A stretch of DNA of 64,000 nt from Rhynchonema sp. JSB1_4. Its lineage: Eukaryota > Nematoda > Chromadorea > Monhysterida > Xyalidae. Shown piece after piece: positions 1 to 11,834 of this stretch; position 1 is the first letter of the stretch, and each line of letters begins with the position of its first letter. The translations under genes and the position numbers were made by a program. Where the stretch lies: NCBI GenBank assembly GCA_030248065.1, contig JASAMV010007721.1, positions 1-64,000 of the forward strand, given 5' to 3'. The notes below the pieces were generated by a model. It searched no databases, was not told the DNA's origin, and saw nothing but the letters and a program-made list of their open reading frames with translations.

Positions 1-622
1 GTTTTGTTGGGATTGATTGTGAGTAGTTATGATGAGAAATGCTCGGTGATAGAGTTCACGTCTGCCTGCAAGTGAGCACAGCATTGGTCAGTACGCATCA
101 CATGAATCGAAAGACGATGATTGGCAAACAATCCAATTTCAGTGCAATCAAACAATTTTCAGACTCAATTTCAGTTTTGGAGCGGAGTTCAGCATACGCA
201 CCATATAATTGAGGACCAAGCACAGAGCCCTGAGCAACACCAGAAAGAACAGGCAAACTTCGAGAATGACACGAACCTACGCTGACAATTTGAGAGCGAT
301 CTGTCAAATCAGGATTTCAGTAGTTTTACAAGAAAAGAGTCAGGTACACCATATTCATCCGACAAACATTGCAACAACAAGGGAGAAAATGGGTGTTTTG
401 TAGAAAAACCTTCACAATGTCGAAATACACAGCAGTGACATGTCCTGATTCATTGAGGCCTTTCGTGACAATCGTGTTGAAACACATCAGCGCGTCCGTG
501 GTGGAGCAACTGGCACGGAAACCGAACTGGAAGTCTGAGATGTTGGCTGTAATGTAGGGCTGGAGCAGAGATTTGACATGTTTTGACATGTATGAGCACT
601 TATGTTCTTCAATGCAGGCCAA
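1..622 (-). mobile_element. Decayed non-LTR (LINE) reverse-transcriptase fragment, runs off the left edge
   Basis: Read on the minus strand, 622 to 326 encodes a block typical of LINE reverse transcriptases: an FGFR..(C)STTDAL motif followed by TAVYFDIVKVF, the usual place of the first catalytic aspartate in 'FFDLSKAFD'. From 307 to 98 another frame carries GVAQGSVLGPQLY, the family's 'G.PQGSVLGPLLF' block. From about 97 to 1 a third stretch reads LQADVNSITEHF, a stop, then LLTINPNKT, matching the 'LQ.DLD.I..W....L.LNP.KT' block after the catalytic site. The order is right, but frames change between blocks, a stop interrupts the last one, and no intact YADD is visible. It is therefore a dead copy, probably of the Jockey/CR1/RTE kind; the clade cannot be told from this fragment. 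Confidence 0.8.
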
Positions 623-3590
623 TTGAAAGCATCGTCTTGTACCCTGATGTGCAGAGTGCTCGTCGTTCGCTGACGTATTCAGCGAAACAGTTGATTACCA
701 GAGAGGTATTCTATGATCCTATAATTATTCTTGTATTTTGTTAGAATTTTTTCTTGTATTTTCCTTTTTATGATCATTTACTATTCTGTTTGCTTGCAGC
801 TGGAACTGGAGCGAGTGCGTCGCCGCCGCCGTTGATCAACGAGACTCGTGGCTCGAAGAAGCGTCGAAAGTTTGTCCATTATCTGATCGAATGCGTGCTC
901 TGACAATCTGTTTGGGGAACTTTTTTGGAAGCATTGCCTGATCGATAAGAGGGTGTTCTTGATTTCGAGAAACATTAGTTGTCGTTAACATTAGTCTCGC
1001 CAAACTTTAGTTGACTTGATCGGCCCAATTTTTGCAAGATTATGGGATATAAAATTCTGTTTCTCATTCCAGAATGTCACTAAAACAACGCGAACAGCCA
1101 CGATCTTCAATGCCAAATTGTCATTGGCCAACAGTGACCAACGACCAAGCACAGCCACCCGAATCTAATGTGTCTGGTATTTGGTTCAAGTACAACTCCG
1201 GCTACAGTAATGCCATTCGTCGCAATATGCGTATGAGTGATCTCATGTTTTGATCTCATCAGAAGGTTTGTACGATCGAACCCTCTGTGGTGAATCTCGC
1301 TCATTGGGGAACCACCGTCTGGCCCTCTATCTGCTTTTGATATCCCATCAACCACTGTTGTTCATAGTGAACGAACGTTCGGGGCCCCGTTCAGGTCAAT
1401 TCACGACATTGAAGGTCGAGTGTGTAATACAGGCATTAGGTATGTATTTATTGCCACATGATTCGTGATTGTCCCTGTGTCTATTGGAATATCATTATTA
1501 TATTGTGCATTGATTGGTTATATGTTACAACTGCTGCCCGTGCTCTTTAAGACAGGACAACGTGGGAACGTGAATGTCATTTTGCTAACGTATTGGGTGC
1601 AATTCACGAGATGACTTCACAGCGCTCAAGCGCCCAGGAGGCCACAGTGATACGTTCTTATTCGTTGGGCCCGTTCTGCAGAACTTAGATCACCAAAATC
1701 CCGCTGTGACTGTTGCGGAGACCGTACGTGGGTGGTGTATCCACATGGGGCATTAATCGACTGTACTTTGTTGTTGTTGTTGTTGTTGGTATTGATCTAT
1801 TGAAGCGCGCTCAAGCTAGCGTCATGGTCTGATATCCGTTGGGTCTCGTTATTGTTGTTTTCGAATTAATATACGCTGAATTTGTCATGTTTACGCTCTG
1901 TGTGTTAATAAAGTGATCGCCGGGTAATTTTCTTTCTGAACAATAAAATGAATTATCATCAATAATCCCAGAGTAACAGAGCTGTAAACTTCGTTTATCT
2001 GCGTAGGTTGGCATGTTACTATGTAGTCTATGTGAGGACGTATACCCCAAGGAGTAAGAGTGAATTACTGCGCGCACCGCAGTGACCATTTTCACACCAA
2101 CTATACATACATAACTTGAAAGTGTGATTATGATGTTGTTCTGAATGTGTTTACTCCATTGAAAACAAGTTTCACCTGTTTCACATCCGTGTGTGCAAAT
2201 ACACGAGGGTCGCCACGGCAATGGTCGCCAGCCCGACCATAATTCCACCCTTAGTATGCATCCTGTGCCTAAAGGCATTTTCTTTGTTTTCCTCCATTCG
2301 CTATGTTTGTGATTCTTCAGTCGGGCGTTACGTAGCTTGCCGCAGTGTCATAACAGAATGTTGGTTAAAAGGAATTTGTCAGAAAGTCACATCACTAGAT
2401 TCTGTTCCGTTTGAAGCTTTGGATATTTCTTCAACTGTCAGTCAGTGTAGGCGATTGGGACAACAGTCGGTCGGTCAGGATCGATTGAGGCTGAATTGGT
2501 CGGAACTGATAGGCTCTGCCACTCTTGAAGTGCCGGGATTAAATGAGCGCACATTCTGCACACCATTTGCGATTCCTACCAACCCCCGTCAAAGCAACAT
2601 CCAGGCTCCTACGTGTAGTGTTGCTAATGCAACGGTCCGGTCCCTGTTGCTCTCAAAGCACACGTGTATAGGCCCAGACGGACATTTTGATTGGTCAAAT
2701 TTGTCTGCATAACAAAATGGAAACGTGCTTATTTTGTGTTCGTTTGATTTGAGACCAGACAAGCCACACAGCTTCATAAGTACCGGAGCATGTCATGAAG
2801 GGGCGCTGTTCTGAAAAGATGGAAAATCGACAATTTTGTTTCAAACATTTTAAGCAGATAAAGCCCCCCGCTGGCATTAATGAATGTCTTCACTTAATCC
2901 TGTCAATCGCTTGTGCATTTCAAAGCACTCAGTTCGACATCTGAGCAGTTTCTGCTGAAAAAATGTTCGAAAATGCGCACTTATGCTCGTTTTTGTGAAA
3001 AAGCCATGTGCTTTTTTCTGTCCGAATAGAGCCCTTGGAGTGGGGGAGGTAGTATATGGAAAACTTCCGCAGGTAATTGTGTTGCTCAGCAGCAGCCATA
3101 TGGATTTTGAATCGAAGCCTTTTGTGCCTCATTTGAAGGTTAACTTTATTGGCCTACTGCGTCTTAACCAAGGCTGCGGATTGCAGAAATTTATCTTGTC
3201 TCGACCTTTAAACTGTTTAGGTTAAGATTTTGCTCTTAAACACTAACCGCACTGTTCTGGTTTTCTGGTACCTGGACAGGCTTCCAGAACTGGGAGGACT
3301 GCCAGACATAGTTTTGCGACATCCGCTCTGCTCTAGTTGACATACGGTATATTTAAATTTTGACGTTAAAAAACAATGAATCATACGAAGGGACGAAGGT
3401 GATTCTAATTTCTTAGGGAGTTGTTAACTCAGACGCGCTTTCGTTGACCATGACCTTTGATTGGCCTCGTATTTTCGCGTTCAAAAATCCCCATGTGCAA
3501 TTTGTACCCAGATAGTAGGTATATGTTTTGCAATATTATGATGGCATTCCGCAATGGAGGACAGCAAACGACTGGCATTACCAACTTTGA
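623..3590. other. Gene-free stretch, nothing recognised except a short repeat
   Basis: No open frame here shows family similarity, credible splice structure or codon bias. A (TTG)n microsatellite lies near 1769-1788. The stretch 2185-2252 resembles 36290-36350 and is listed separately. The longest open frames (minus 1811-2278, plus 2191-2712) overlap that repeat and look like chance frames. Confidence 0.5.
2185..2252. repeat. Dispersed repeat, second copy near 36290-36350
   Basis: The text GTGTGCAAAtACaCGagGGTCGCC followed by tGGTC and a cATAATTccACCtTA tail recurs with changes at about 36290-36350, inside an SMC1 intron. Shared blocks are GTGTGCAAA.AC.CG, GGTCGCC, GTGGTC/ATGGTC and TATAATT.TACCTTA. 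The repeat type is unknown; two diverged copies are visible. Confidence 0.5.
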
Positions 3591-3795
3591 AGGACGCGCT
3601 TAGTCGCAAATCGGGATTGAAAATTTTACCAATGTCTAAGTTTCCCGTTTCCCGATATGACTGAACGCACAACAGGTTTTGCACTGAAAATGTCTTGCTT
3701 CGTTCCCGATTACCGATGTGCATTCACTCATATCGGGGAGATGGAAACTTGGACATGGAAAAATTTTAATTCCCGATATAACTAAACGCGCCCGA
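3591..3795. repeat. Diverged palindromic element (MITE-like)
   Basis: The left arm from 3591 (GACGCGCTTAGT, then ATCGGGATTGAAAATTTTACCA) matches the reverse complement of the right arm ending near 3794 (GGCGCGTTTAGTTATATCGGG, then AATTAAAATTTTTCCATG). The arms are about 80 nt with roughly one mismatch in five, over a short loop. The ends are GACGCGYTTAGT-like and both flanks contain GAAGG. This fits an old non-autonomous DNA transposon; the superfamily is not clear. Confidence 0.65.
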
Positions 3796-4350
3796 AGGCA
3801 AATCCATTGGTAAAAAAATTGGCTTGGGCAGGCAAATTTTGGTTAAAGAGTTGGCGCACTAATTTCGACCAACATAAAAAGTTGTTCCCTTGCACCAGAT
3901 ATAAAGAATTTTACGCTGATCTAAATTAGTTTGTCAGCCCTATGACCAAATACAGTTTTCCGTCAACAGTCCCACCCCCTAATGGTGCCCCACGGGTTCC
4001 TCACAGGTTGTCTCAGCCCTAATACTGTACTTTCAGTGCGATGGTGCTATTCTTGAAGGCTGAGCTACCCACCACATTAGTATGCTCGATAAATTCAATC
4101 ATTTTGTTAAAAAATGTGTATTTTTGTGCTTGGGATGATACCACGCGTTTGACTTTATTGCGACTTAATTTATTCACGTCACATGGTATAAGCCTCCAAC
4201 AGAATGCAAGCGGGTTAGCGAGGTCTCGCACGGTAGACATGAGTCTAATCAGTCTGCATGGGACTTATACTTCAGGGCGCCAGACTAATTCATACCTGCG
4301 TATAAACACTCACATTCACATGTATGTACACACAAACCGAAAAACAAAGT

Positions 4351-4433
4351 TGTTGGTTATTTTGGGACGAAAACAAGAAACTTATCTTTGTTTTGTTGGT
4401 TATTTTGGGACGAAAACAAGAAACTTATCTTTG
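4351..4433. repeat. Two-copy direct tandem repeat, 43-nt period
   Basis: A 40-nt unit starting TGTTGGTTATTTTGGGACG occurs identically at 4351-4390 and 4394-4433, separated by TTT. The identity implies a recent local duplication. An open frame runs through it but has no other coding sign. Confidence 0.9.
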
Positions 4434-4499
4434 TTATTAAGACCTCAAAAACAAAAAACACCTGCGCATCTGTTTTCAGGATGCTACTGTATACTTTAG

Positions 4500-4600
4500 G
4501 CGAATCCAGGAGCCATGGCCCTTTTGGTCAATTTGACTCCTGAAAGGCTGGACTTTGCGATAGCTTCGCGCGTCAGATACTGCACATTATTGGTCGCACA
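4500..4600. repeat. Dispersed repeat copy, related to 44180-44320
   Basis: The order GAATCCAGGaGCCATgG, tGGTCA, CCTGAAagg, then TTCGCGCGTCAGATAC is also found at 44183-44313 (GGATCCAGGGGGCCATAG, TGGTCAGAG, CCTGAAGGG, then CTTCGCGCGTCAGATAC). The last 16 nt are identical. The copies have otherwise diverged, and no terminal structure was resolved. Confidence 0.55.
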
Positions 4601-4927
4601 ATGACTAGAATCTATCAGAAACAACCTTGATTTTCAGGATTTCAATGGTTGAACCATGCTTAACCACTGGGCTATTTGTGATTCTGACAAATTACTTTCA
4701 TCTGAAAATAAACCAGCAGGAGCAGGTCAACCACGTTTTGAACAACTGAAACGTTTCGTTTACTATGCTTTGCTTACTTTGTGTGTTATTACACATTGCC
4801 ACTCAATGTCAATTTGAATTTTCTGGCTTGTTAATTCAGGAAAACTCTTGGGTGGATTCTCAGTCATTGTGCGACGAGTATCATACTCGTATTCATTCGA
4901 TTTTGTGGCAAAAACGCTAAGGCTGCC

Positions 4928-5016
4928 TTCACAATGCACGCGTAGAGCGGATCGCGGATCTAAAGAAAGGCGGGTCAGCGATCCGCTCTCCGCATTTGCG
5001 TTCACAGTGCATTCCA
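4928..5016. repeat. Palindrome with GAGCGGATCGC stems
   Basis: CACAATGCACGCGtAGAGCGGATCGC is mirrored by GCGATCCGCTCTcCGCATTTGCG with CACAGTGCATT, so the region can fold as a long imperfect hairpin. It lies just upstream of the small secreted-peptide gene. It may be a MITE remnant; no target duplication was identified. Confidence 0.55.
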
Positions 5017-5163
5017 GTGTAGACATGCTCCATAATCGGGATTCGGGAACATTACGTGCGTTTGCGCTTATCGTGAGTAGTTGAAGCACACCCATTTGTG
5101 TTCATTTTTGCAGAGGGAACCTAAAAATACGGATACTGTACCCACAATTGACGACGTGCAAGA

Positions 5164-6129
5164 ATGTATCGTTTAACAATTGGTTCGGTGCTGTTACTGC
5201 TTGTTCTTGTTCAGCTGCTTTTGAGCAACGCTCAAAACGTAATAGGTAAGTTTTGTAAGGGACATATCGGCTTTCGTCATCCGCGGATGGAGGTGGAATT
5301 TTGCGATGAGGGTGGAATAAAAATTCGGCACAACCTAATGATTGCTGAAGGTCTAACTAGGGTGATATTTTCGAAACGGTGTAAAGGTGAGTTGGGTGTA
5401 AAGGTCGGTGTAAGCTCAAGCGACAGCTCGGCCGGTGTCAGCGCGGTGTAAACATGAAACATTGCCTGCTGTTAACGTGGAATGTTTCATGTTTACACCG
5501 AGCTGACATCGACCGAGCTTTCGACCGAGCTTACACCGACCGACCTTTACACCCAACTGAGCTTTACACCGTTTCGAAAATTCCACCCTATGTATGTACT
5601 TCTATCACGCAACACGAAACAAACTCAAACGCGCTTATTGGCTGGCGCGAGCACGCGTGAGAACCAATCAGTGAGGGAATATTTGTTTTCTGTTGCGGGA
5701 GAGAACGAAGTATAGGTAGGCATTGGCATCATGCTGGTCAAACGCTGGTGCTCTAACTCTGCCAAAAAATGGTCCAACTAAAAATTGACGAACACCGCCT
5801 CCATCGTTATGCAAGATGATGACGTAAACTTTCTTTACAATGTGAATCCCAGAGAAAAATCTAATTTTCAGTAGTCGATGGCTATCAGCGTTCGATCAGA
5901 GACGAAATCGCCAACGTCAAGGACATGAGACTTCTGCTGGGAATTCTTCAGCAGCGTTATCTGAAGGTTGGCGGGTTTGCTTTGTCCAATTTTTAGAAGT
6001 TGGGTATTTATTTCAATTTTTTAACAAGTTTTTTTGTTCCAGATTGCACACAAACATAATCCAACACCAGACGATATTCTACTGAAGGCATTATTCGAAA
6101 GGAAACTTGGCCGTTTTCGATTCGGCTGA
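5164..6129 (+). CDS. Small secreted-peptide precursor, candidate RFamide neuropeptide (87 aa)
   Basis: Three exons join in phase: 5164-5245, 5872-5966 and 6043-6129, with donors GTAAGT and GTTGGC and acceptors TTTTCAG and TTGTTCCAG. The first exon is a classic signal peptide: MYRL, a long Leu/Val run, then SNAQ. The middle is an acidic-basic amphipathic stretch (SIRDEIANVKDMRLLLGILQ). The protein ends ..PTPDDILLKALFERKLGRFRFG and then the stop. The terminal Gly is the usual amide donor and the RK pair a dibasic cleavage site, so the predicted product is LGRFRF-amide, or a longer peptide resembling the neuropeptide F pattern 'P..D.L...L....GRPRFG'. What is seen: signal peptide, length and C-terminus. 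Inferred: amidation and family. No repeated peptide copies are present. Intron 1 holds two palindromic elements. Confidence 0.7.
5359..5589. repeat. Palindromic MITE-like element in intron 1 of the peptide gene
   Basis: Arms of about 100 nt: ATTTTCGAAACGGTGTAAAG at 5367 is matched by the reverse complement of CTTTACACCGTTTCGAAAAT ending near 5582, and TGTAAACATGAAACATT by AATGTTTCATGTTTACA. The tip loop is about 18 nt. The outer ends read AGGGTG../..CACCCT. The arms contain repeated GGTGTAA(A/G) units. Non-autonomous DNA element; superfamily unclear. Confidence 0.75.
5597..5728. repeat. Diverged copy of the 39073-39212 palindromic MITE
   Basis: ACTTCTATCACGCAACACGAA...CGCGCTTATTGG, then CCAATCAGTGAGGGAATATTTG, GAGAGAACGAAGTATAGGTAGGC follow the same order as the near-perfect element at 39073-39212. 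This copy has lost much of its arm pairing. It abuts the element at 5359-5589 within the same intron. Confidence 0.65.
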
Positions 6130-6836
6130 CAGTTGATTGCGGTTTTGATCGTTTTTAAACAAAAACACTCAGCTTGTGATGAAAATGTGACATTAATAGG
6201 GTTTCAAAGAACTATAATTTTCTGCAGAACAGTACAAATGAGTGATGATGTGTGTTTCTGGCAGGCCGAAGAGCAGTTACTGTAGGGTTTGGTTTTAGGC
6301 CGCAAACATGTTTTCGAGTGGTTTTTACCTTTTGACGTGCCATGAAGAAGACCAAAGCAACGACGTCAATACGATTTCATTTAAACCGGATCAACAATTT
6401 CCAAAACAAAAATTCAACAAGCAAACATTTAACATAGAAGCATAAACGCGGTAACGACATGAATAAGTGCCGGAGTTTTCCATATAAAGCCCCGTTGCTC
6501 CATCCGGAAGGTCACAAAACAGTCCTTTGTTTTTTAAAGAAGGTTTTTTTACATTTGTGGATTTCATCGCTGATCGCTTTGTGTGCATTAAAGCTTATCG
6601 CTTATCACAATCGCTTTGTGTGCATTAAAGCGCACGTTCAAATTGATCTTATGGTTTCCGCTCAAAAGTGACACATCTTTACCCTGTTTTGTGGAGCAAA
6701 TGTATGGGGGCTCTATTCCAAAACAGTTCCGAATAGGAGAGCAGGAAAGCTGTATTGGGGGGGACTCCAGCAAACGCGCCGTATTCCTGAGGTTGCCATC
6801 GTCACCGCTCGGCGCATTCTGATATACATACATACG
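6130..6836. other. Intergenic stretch between convergent genes
   Basis: Holds the 3' flanks of the peptide gene (plus) and the SMYD gene (minus). The only structure seen is a 22-nt direct repeat, ATCGCTTTGTGTGCATTAAA plus GC, at 6573-6594 and 6610-6631 (37-nt period). No coding sequence is supported. Confidence 0.5.
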
Positions 6837-9800
6837 TCACTTCACTTTATCATTATCGTTATCTGGACTGTCGCCTTCAACAAAATACTCAATCGCTTGT
6901 CGAAACCGCCTGTCGATTTCCGAATCGGATTTGAACATTTGTTTCACAAGCTGCACACCGAAATGTGAGGTGTAGATGCGAAGGCAGGTGGCCACCGTCA
7001 GCCAATACATTTGTAGCTGACGGCACTGCCATGCGATTGTGCTCTGGTTGGACAACAAGAGATGAAAGTGTGATTTGACCTTCTTGAGATATACCAGGGA
7101 GCAACAAATTAGCCCGTATGTTGTTACACTTGGGGTCATCTGGCATCCGCACTGACGATAATAATCCCACTGCACCGCCGTCTGTGAAAGTAAGTCGAAG
7201 CAAGCAGCCTAAAGCACATCGCCAGAAAATGTAAAAACACTGCCTGTGCGGTTAACCGTGCCAGAATGGTAATCTGCCATGCCCGGAATTTTCATCACTA
7301 AGTTTAGCACCATAAGGTTTCTATACAACGATCGCTCATCCTAATATACATACCTGTTTGGAGAGTGCCATTGCACATGCGAGTGTGTGCGCACCAAAGT
7401 GACGCTTCACCGTTGCGACGTACCCACGAACGAGTGGCATGCCAACTGATGACAGAATTGATGCATCTGCAAACGTTTGGTCATCCTGTGATGTATGTAT
7501 GTATATATGTCGAAACTGCGTATATGTATACATACTATACTATATGTATGGGAACTAAGGAACCTTTTATCCCACCAGGCACAGCGTCCAATCAGGGCAA
7601 GCCACATTGCTTTCGCGGACAGGCCAGAGCGCCAGGGCTAGTCAGTGCGAATCAATGCACTCTGATTCCAAACGAACACGGGCTGGAGCGGTGCTCCCGG
7701 TCATCGTCAGTCCGAATCATACTGTGATTATATTAAGTTGTCAGAAAAGTCACAAGTGGCCGCCTGTCCCGCAATTGTGAGAACATATGTACTTTTTCCT
7801 TTTTCATTCCGTTTTGCACACCGTCAGTGCAAATCCACCAACTCCCATTATGACTCCAAAAGTAAGAGAAGATAAGTAGTAGTTTGCTTGAACTACATAT
7901 GTATCCACTGGCTAAGACTGCCGACGAACCTTTGACATTCTTCGACAGCCACAACACGACCGTCAGCTTGATGTCCCTCAACTTCTCGTTGTGCGCATGA
8001 AGCAGCTCACTCAGTTCACGTACACAATTGATCACGTGATCAACAGATGTCGGTTGATGATTATCATCGATTGACGTCGCTGATAGGGCGTCTTTTAGCT
8101 GCTCGATTTTGGACTGAACGCTGGATTCCAGCATTGAACGATCCATGTTGCAATCGGGGCACTTGGTGATTTTGGTATTCTGATCATTATCTGAAGAAAA
8201 TTAAGAATATCGTGCGACAGTTTGACTGACATCAAAATTCGTGATCGGTTCAGTTTTGGTCACAAATGTCCAATAGACAACTTGTACCCTGGTCGAAATC
8301 AGAAATCAATTAATCTCAGAATGTATCGTTGTGATGAAAAAATGGCTTGACCGTTTTTGCTACGTAATCCAAAATGTGGGCCCGGGTGCTGACCTGTTGC
8401 TGATCCGGCGATAAATAACTCGGTGCACTTATCGCATTTGTACGCCTCCATTTCGGCTTCAATCAATGTGCGTTGTTGTGACGTGCACGCTGGACATTCA
8501 CACTCGAAGAAATAGTCCCTCAACAGAAGGGCACGGCGCGAATCGCGTCTCTGGACAAATAACACGCAATTTTGGTGGGTTCAACTGTCACGAACGAAGG
8601 GTATGGAACTGAGTGATCGAACCCGAAACGAACTGCAACTGTCTCTCGTCGTGTGATTTTATAGATGAAATTGCCATGCTGATCTTGACCAGCGTAAAAC
8701 TGCCCTATTCTGTGCACTGTCGTTACCAGGGCAACTTTTACGCGGTGTTCGAAGTTTATCCCATCCGGTAAAGCTTGAGCAAAACGCACGACCAAAGCAG
8801 ATCTCTTCAAATTATCAAGTTTGATCACGACCCGTGTGACTTTTCTCACCTCAACACCAATCTTTGGTCCATAGCAATGTTGAAGTGATTCGCCGGCAGC
8901 AATATTGCGAATGGCACGCACTTCGATCATGCCGTAACGTCCGAATGTGGCGTAAATGTTCGGATCGCAACTGTGGTTGAGCAACGCCTCCGTGGCGTAG
9001 ATGGCGGACGCCTCAATGCTTTTATCGACTATTTTTTGAAACATCAGCTGGCCATAGCACCATCATGCTGAGACATTCTGAGCATTCGTAAGCTATACAT
9101 AATGTACATATGTACAACATAGCAGTGAGAAATTAAGAACAATGTGCTTCTTGTTACCCATTTCGTTTCGCAGGCAGTCGGTACACCAGGTCATCTTCAG
9201 CGCGCAATAACCATGTGGCCCCCTGCGCGCCAAAGTGCTCGATCAAAACATCAAACTGTCAATGTTACAAACTCACTTTATGCTGATCAACCACAGTGAG
9301 CGCTTGTGCAGCGTTCTTGGTCATGTCGTCCCGTTGTTCCCAAATGCCTTGACGATTACGACGTAGACGACACATGATGCGCAGAAGAATCGTCTGAAAA
9401 TGGTGATGCTGGAAGATATGAAATTATCATGTGAGTTGGAAAACATAAAACGATGTACATACATGGCGCTCAAAAGCTTCGCTTTTTCAAACTCAGCAGC
9501 ATGTATGGTATACCGGCGTTTTTCGTCTAGAACGGTCCCCCATGGGGCTTAATTCGGAAAATTTTCCCAACAGATTCCCTTGGGGATTTATATTGTGGTG
9601 CTTCACGTCAGACCAGCCCCAACAAACGGCAAAGAGAGGTAGGTATATGCCAAGCTCATCGCTTATTGTTCCGAATACCGCTGTGTCTTAATGTTGGCGG
9701 CCGGCTATTACATTAATGTTTCATTAACATGGCGCTCTTCATGGCATGGTTCTAAACTACCGTAATTTGCGCATGGTACAGTACAGGGGTACCTGCATGA

Positions 9801-11643
9801 TGTGACTTCGTTGTTTGTTCGAGTACGTCTCTGACCAATCACCATCGCCCAGTCGTGGCTCTACCATTTTCGCACACAAACTGTTGTTGTTGTCACGGTC
9901 GATGTCGCTGTTTGATGATTCCGCTGTTTCGTCGCTGCACAAACTCAGGATCGCGCAAAAACGATCTGCAAATTAGGTAGGACCCGTGTGCGTTTTTGGG
10001 GGTAATGGCGTAGCTGGCCATTTTGGTCACGATCAAAATGATGCTGGTGCACGGCCGGCTGTGCCAAATAAACGCACTGCTGCTCATAGTAAACTGTCCT
10101 AGTGCATGATGCCAACAAATGTATGATCATGATGTGTGATGTTCAGTTTTTTATTCAGAAATCAACCTGACACTGTGACACAAAAGTAAAATGCCGTAGG
10201 CAATCTGCTTTTCGTCAGTGGGATTGCACCAGATACCCCAAAAGGACACACGAGCAAAAGTAATCGAGAGACCAACCCTCATCAGTGACAATCCGTGGTG
10301 GTGTTCTCTCACTTTTATCTTCTTGATTCCCATTCTGCTCACATTCGTATTCACGCACAATCACAGCGATCGACGTTCGATTGAATACCCTCACGGCCAA
10401 CATGATCGTGTGAACGTTCAGTCCGACCGATCGCAACAACGGGATCAGCCATTCGCATTCACGTGAATGATAAGTTGATGTGGCATCATTCACACAACTT
10501 TGCGAACAGAATTGTATCTGGAAATGGAATTGTGCGCATGGACCAGCAGTCTGACAGCGCACGTTTTCATGAAATGATCTTGTTTGTGGGTGCCCACTTC
10601 AACCTGTTTTCACACATCACGACCGGCGTACCAGGTCGTCGTCAGTTCGAATGAATCGTCCTACTTGATTTTTGTTTGAACGGGACGCAAGTAGAGACTG
10701 TAGGAGAAGTGGACTAATTCTGCTCAACTCACAAATTTATCCGAGCATAGGGGACACGATATCGACTCTGCATCGTCAATCGGATCCAGACAATGCGTAC
10801 AGAAATGTGCAGCGCATTCGTCAAATACACAGTGCGCGTAAGGGAATTCACGCAGAACCAGCGCACCGACGGGAATGTCGCTCGTCGCGTACAGGTCACG
10901 GCCTGAATTTTTTTGGTTTTTTTGTGTTTTCGGTGATGATTTTTTGTTCTCGACAATTTTTGGGAATAAATCATCACCTTTTCGTTCGTCATATCTGATG
11001 TCGACCGAAGCCGATAAAGCAGATGCACGCTGATTATCACCGCAATGTAGTTTTTGCATTTTTTTTCAATCTGGGGCCTGATAAACAGCAGAAATTATTT
11101 GGATCCAACTATTTCAACCTTTCTATGATGATGTCAGCAAAGTAAAGTTATCTAAACTGAAAGCTGAATGAACGCAACAAGGGTCGGCTTGCTGCTGTGT
11201 GAAAGTTTGAAGCAACTGGTATAGATTGCGAGCTGCATTGCATTACACACGCTGAAGCCCTACACCAAATTACGTGTTGTGGCAAAAGATGCAGCTGCTG
11301 TTCACATTCAGTGCGTTCGTGTAAACGTTTGATGACAGCGCTGCTTGTGTCTGCCTCTGTTCAACTTGCTCACCAGCCGTATTCAATTGTATTGCATCGT
11401 CTCCAGAGGGAACAGATGAGAAAATCTGTCAGCTTCCTTGCCGTCGTGGATTTTATTACCTCCAACCCTACGAAGAAGAGGTGCTTTCCTCACGCAACCA
11501 GTCAGAAGGAACATCGGTGCTCCTTTTGTTCCTCCGCCTCCGAGTTGAGCAACAACGGGACCGGAACACGGAATGAGCAGGTGCGCGCCAACAGAGTCGT
11601 TTATGGTTGGAGATTGAGATGTTGATTGGTCATTCATATTCAT
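6837..11643 (-). CDS. SMYD-family SET/MYND lysine methyltransferase, 11 exons
   Basis: Exons (minus): 11643-11460, 10902-10733, 10517-10343, 9965-9793, 9408-9277, 9255-about 9158 or an earlier donor, 9047-8850, 8550-8394, 8190-about 7937, 7485-7354, 7181-6837. The first two join as GGRDLYATSDIPVGALVLRE, the split-SET start of SMYD proteins. The MYND zinc finger follows (HFCTHC, CPLC, then FCSQSC and H-x3-C). The SET core has ALLNHSCDPN and GESLQHCYGP with the expected catalytic tyrosine. The post-SET zinc cluster is FECECPAC..CDKC..CPDC. A helical C-terminal part ends DNDKVK. The product is about 650-670 residues, longer than SMYD2/3 (about 430), with an acidic Ser/Asn insert after MYND. Known for the family: methylation of histone or other lysines with S-adenosylmethionine. 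Exon 6 to 7 is not phase-resolved, and exon 1 rests on phase fit and a GTAATA donor. Confidence 0.88.
7690..7720 (+). repeat. Dispersed motif GTCATCGTCAGT.CGAAT, copy in a SMYD intron
   Basis: GCGGTGCTCCCGGTCATCGT continuing CAGTCCGAATCAT is one of about seven related sites (10624, 19301, 21979, 23706, 24331, 38045) with consensus GGTGCACCAGGTCATCGTCA plus GTGCGAATNAT, all in introns or gene flanks. Confidence 0.5.
9508..9600. repeat. Dispersed repeat copy, related to 43768-43840
   Basis: GGTATACCGGCGTTTTTCGTC, CCCCATGGGGCTTAATTCGG and AAAATTTTCCC align with ATCATACCGGCGTTTTCCATC, CCCCAGGGGATCTAATCGG, AAAATGTG at 43768-43840. A third, weaker relative (GAGCCCCACGGGGCACAATTC, GTCGGAAAACTCC) is near 44390-44430. 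It lies in a SMYD intron. Confidence 0.5.
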
Positions 11644-11834
11644 GGCAACGTGGTGGGTTCAAATCAAAACCAGACGGATTAGGCCAAAGCACAAAGAAAT
11701 GGAAAAGGAAAAACAGGCTCGCTGGGCATGCCGCTCGCTGAATCTCCTCTCTGTGGCAAAATAGCAGCAGCTGTGCCCACCAGTGCTGTGGCTTTTTTGG
11801 CGGGACGGGTATATGAAAAAATCCGAGGCGGGTA
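11644..11834. other. Short spacer upstream of the SMYD gene
   Basis: The upstream flank of the minus-strand SMYD gene; a promoter would be expected here but no TATA or other box is clear. From about 11795 the text becomes GC-rich with GGCGGGACGGGTATA units and merges into the nested transposon cluster. Confidence 0.4.

Noticed and set aside
1811..2278. 155-codon open frame, minus strand, as a gene
   Set aside because: No domain, no coherent splice signals, unusual composition, and it overlaps a repeat that also occurs at 36290.
9047..9157. Simple GTAACA donor at 9157 joining SMYD exon 6 to exon 7
   Set aside because: It leaves phase 2, but exon 7 can only start in phase 0 (stop codon just upstream of its acceptor). 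A GTGTAC donor a little earlier would fit; the junction is left open.
9177..9205. Another copy of the GGTGCACCAGGTCATCGTCA dispersed motif
   Set aside because: The similar text lies in a SMYD coding exon (RAEDDLVY on the minus strand) and is better explained by chance.
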